Positions 14,719 to 16,492 of a stretch of 16,492 nt of DNA are shown here, piece by piece. The stretch comes from Thermodesulfovibrio sp. (GTDB lineage Bacteria > Nitrospirota > Thermodesulfovibrionia > Thermodesulfovibrionales > JdFR-85). Below the pieces are notes generated by a model, which saw only the letters and a list, made by a program, of their open reading frames with translations, did not search any database and was not told where the DNA came from. The DNA is taken from contig JALUSH010000037.1 in assembly GCA_027016675.1 (NCBI GenBank), positions 1 to 16,492 on the forward strand, in the 5' to 3' direction. Position numbers and translations under genes: made by a program. The stretch's first letter is position 1. Each line of letters starts with the position of its first letter.

Positions 14719-14723
14719 TAGCA
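14704..14723. repeat. Left inverted terminal region of the IS (candidate)
   Basis: CGTCAAATTC followed directly by CACAATAGCA. It is the inverted counterpart of 16462-16490, lacking the 9 nt that separate the two blocks there. Confidence 0.5.
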
Positions 14724-14765
14724 GTCTTTTCCGATGTATGTATTCATTCTTTTAATCTGTTTTAT

Positions 14766-16361
14766 TTATACAGCCGTTGCTTCAGCTAATTTTGGCTTCA
14801 TTTCCTCCAGCATTATCTTTACCCATCTCTTGATATTCACCGCCGCAGCCGTGAAGTAGCATTGGAGGCTTACCTTTCTAAGCCCTCTGTATCGTGCCCT
14901 TCGCAGGCCGTGGTATCTTGTAAGCTCTGAAATCTTCCCTTCTATCGGCGGCCTCAGTTTCATGTCTTCTTTGAATTCTTCTGTAAGATTATATCTTTCA
15001 GCCTCCCTCAGTTCTTTGTTTACAGCACTTATGCCAACCGTCCTTCTGCCTTCTCTGGCATTTGTGCATTTGCTCTGTACTGGACATCGATTACATTTAC
15101 TCATGGGAAAGTGGAATGTCTTTATCCCTTTCTGTCTGTCATAATAGCTTTCCTTTGTAGTTACTCCTTGAGGACAGGTTAGTGTCTGTTCCTTTTCATT
15201 GTATTTAAACATTCTTTTGGGATAAATCGATTTCGTTCTTGTGTTTTTCTCTCTGAGGGGTGCTACTACTTCTGTACCTTTGTCTTTTAATTCTTTACGG
15301 TATTTCCCATCTGTATATGCTGTATCTCCAATTATCTTAGAGGGATTTAGACCATTTTGCTCCTGCTCTGTTACTGCTTCAACCATTGTTTGCCCATCAG
15401 GCCTGTTCCCAGACATTACCTTTATATTGGTGATAAAGCGACATTGTACTCCTTCTGTAATATTTGCCTTGTAACCTGTAAATCTTTTCTTGTTTGACTT
15501 TGCCCCATATCTCGCATCTGGGTCTATGGGAGTGACCAGCCTGTTTTTCGGTTTCTCCTTATATGCCTTCTCTTTAAGAGTACCTTCCGCGTCTTCCTCA
15601 ATATTCTCCTGTAATATCCTCTTTAACATTTCCACCTTTTTCCTGATATCTCTTGCTGCTTTTATATCTTCCATGTGTTTAAGTACCGTACGGGCATCGT
15701 TTACTACTTCCACAAGTCTCTTCTTTTTCTTCTCCATGTCCATTCGTCCAGAACCTTCATGGTTTATCTCTCTTTTGGTATATTCATTCATGTTAATCTC
15801 TTTCTCTATCCTCTTATATACCTCTTTGTGCCGGTACTTTAAGGGTTTGAGGATTTCGAATATCCCTTTCTTTACCAGCATTACCATCGTGGGTATTGCT
15901 ACATCTGCTATAATGTGCGTTGCGTCTATCCTCTGGATTTCGTTCCTCTCTATTAATTCTGTTTCTACCAGTTGGTTTAGTATGCAGTCAAAAACCTCTT
16001 TCTCTTTGCCCTTCTCCAGAAGTCTTTTACGAAATTCTCCAAGTGATGAATGGTCAAAAGGCCTTTCATCAAGCCTCAGACCCAATGCATATTTGATTTC
16101 AATATCATACATGCAAGCCCTCTCCATCTCCCTGTCCGAGAGATTCTTGTGAAACTGAAGTATTGTTGCCATTGCAAGAAGTGAGGGCGATATCGCAGGA
16201 CGTCCGTTATCTTTACAGTACATCTCTTCAAACTGTTTATCCTCGATCATTGGCCAAACAATCTCTCTGAACTTCCGATAGAAACTGTCTTCAGGTATTA
16301 AATGCTCACAGATGTAATCTGCATCATAAAAACTTCCCTGCCTTTCTCGGACTCTTAGCAT
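14766..16361 (-). CDS. IS1182-family DDE transposase
   Basis: A 531-residue full-length transposase that cuts and joins the IS ends. The N-terminal helical DUF772-type domain (about 45-125) contains the family pattern SPSLLAMATILQF and DHSSLGEFRKRL. The catalytic DDE residues are probably D146 (IDATHI), D346 (IGDTAYTDG) and E474 or E479 in PPIEGKISELTRYHGLRRAR. Between them are a charged insertion (about 205-275) and a cysteine cluster, C396, C423, C426 and C432, typical of the zinc-knuckle segment in this family. The ATG has a very strong AGGAGGAGGG SD. A minus-strand promoter lies just upstream. With no internal stop, the element is potentially active. Confidence 0.92.
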   Translation of the reverse strand: MLRVRERQGSFYDADYICEHLIPEDSFYRKFREIVWPMIEDKQFEEMYCKDNGRPAISPSLLAMATILQFHKNLSDREMERACMYDIEIKYALGLRLDERPFDHSSLGEFRKRLLEKGKEKEVFDCILNQLVETELIERNEIQRIDATHIIADVAIPTMVMLVKKGIFEILKPLKYRHKEVYKRIEKEINMNEYTKREINHEGSGRMDMEKKKKRLVEVVNDARTVLKHMEDIKAARDIRKKVEMLKRILQENIEEDAEGTLKEKAYKEKPKNRLVTPIDPDARYGAKSNKKRFTGYKANITEGVQCRFITNIKVMSGNRPDGQTMVEAVTEQEQNGLNPSKIIGDTAYTDGKYRKELKDKGTEVVAPLREKNTRTKSIYPKRMFKYNEKEQTLTCPQGVTTKESYYDRQKGIKTFHFPMSKCNRCPVQSKCTNAREGRRTVGISAVNKELREAERYNLTEEFKEDMKLRPPIEGKISELTRYHGLRRARYRGLRKVSLQCYFTAAAVNIKRWVKIMLEEMKPKLAEATAV

Positions 16362-16393
16362 CCCTCCTCCTTTCCTGAATTTAAATTGCTATG

Positions 16394-16422
16394 ATTATAC
16401 CTCATGGATAGGCTGGTTGCAA
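16394..16422 (-). promoter_or_regulatory. Transposase promoter
   Basis: On the minus strand, TTGCAA (complement of 16417-16422) and TATAAT (complement of 16394-16399) are separated by 17 bp. The start would lie near 16387, about 25 nt before the ATG. Confidence 0.6.
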
Positions 16423-16461
16423 AGAGTTTTTGAATAAGTTACATCAATGAGATTTAAATAT

Positions 16462-16490
16462 TGCTATTGTGCCTTTTAAAGAATTCGACG
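16462..16490. repeat. Right inverted terminal region of the IS (candidate)
   Basis: TGCTATTGTG (16462-16471), then CCTTTTAAA, then GAATTCGACG (16481-16490). Read on the minus strand it matches the left block, with one substitution and a 9-nt insertion. It ends 2 bp before the window edge. Confidence 0.5.
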
Positions 16491-16492
16491 TT

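Larger units (their letters stand above)
14704..16490 (-). mobile_element. IS1182-family insertion sequence
   Basis: The element contains one intact transposase gene. CACAATAGCA at 14714-14723 is exactly inverted at 16462-16471. CGTCAAATTC at 14704-14713 has a 9/10 inverted match at 16481-16490, separated by an extra 9 nt on the right side. Further inside, GATGTA and TATTCA blocks also correspond in inverted order. The true ends are not fixed, because the right side reaches almost to the window edge and no target duplication can be read. An extent of about 1.8 kb fits the family. Confidence 0.6.

Overview
This window is a bacterial chromosome segment carrying a heat-shock operon, a nearly complete phosphate (Pho) regulon cluster, and an insertion sequence beside a gene remnant at the right edge. 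The organism is a Gram-negative-type bacterium, shown by a periplasmic PstS with a Sec signal and no lipobox cysteine. It has moderate GC, prefers AGA/AGG arginine and ATA isoleucine codons, and controls chaperones with HspR rather than an obvious CIRCE/HrcA site. I lean towards Nitrospirota or a deltaproteobacteria-like lineage, but the sequence alone does not settle this.

Region 1 (1-4981) holds dnaJ, hspR, clpB and hsp20, all on the plus strand. A consensus sigma70 promoter (98-126) has an HspR operator (HAIR, CTTGA-N11-TCAAG) laid over its -35 and spacer, so HspR should repress its own operon. dnaJ and hspR overlap. clpB and hsp20 follow after 118 and 92 bp leaders that can fold over part of their ribosome binding sites. 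A strong bidirectional terminator (4943-4981) closes the unit. dnaK and grpE are not in the window.

Region 2 (4991-7950) holds phoB and phoR, which sense phosphate limitation, then a short amidohydrolase-like gene lacking the usual flanking beta domain. phoB appears to be transcribed leaderless from an extended -10 promoter.

Region 3 (7952-14270) holds phosphate transport. A DUF47 (PhoU-like) gene and pit, a low-affinity phosphate permease, run on the minus strand. Running the other way are a small cysteine-rich gene and then the high-affinity operon pstSCAB-phoU. Two arrays of four TGTAACA-like repeats at exact 11-nt spacing (PhoB boxes) precede the small gene and pstS. The small cysteine-rich gene therefore looks like an unrecognised Pho regulon member and is the best candidate here for something undescribed.

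Region 4 (14271-16492) is degraded accessory DNA. It holds the C-terminal tail of an RHS-family protein on the minus strand and an IS1182-family element with an intact 531-residue transposase. The sequences flanking the transposase are inverted and similar to each other, and they approach the window end.
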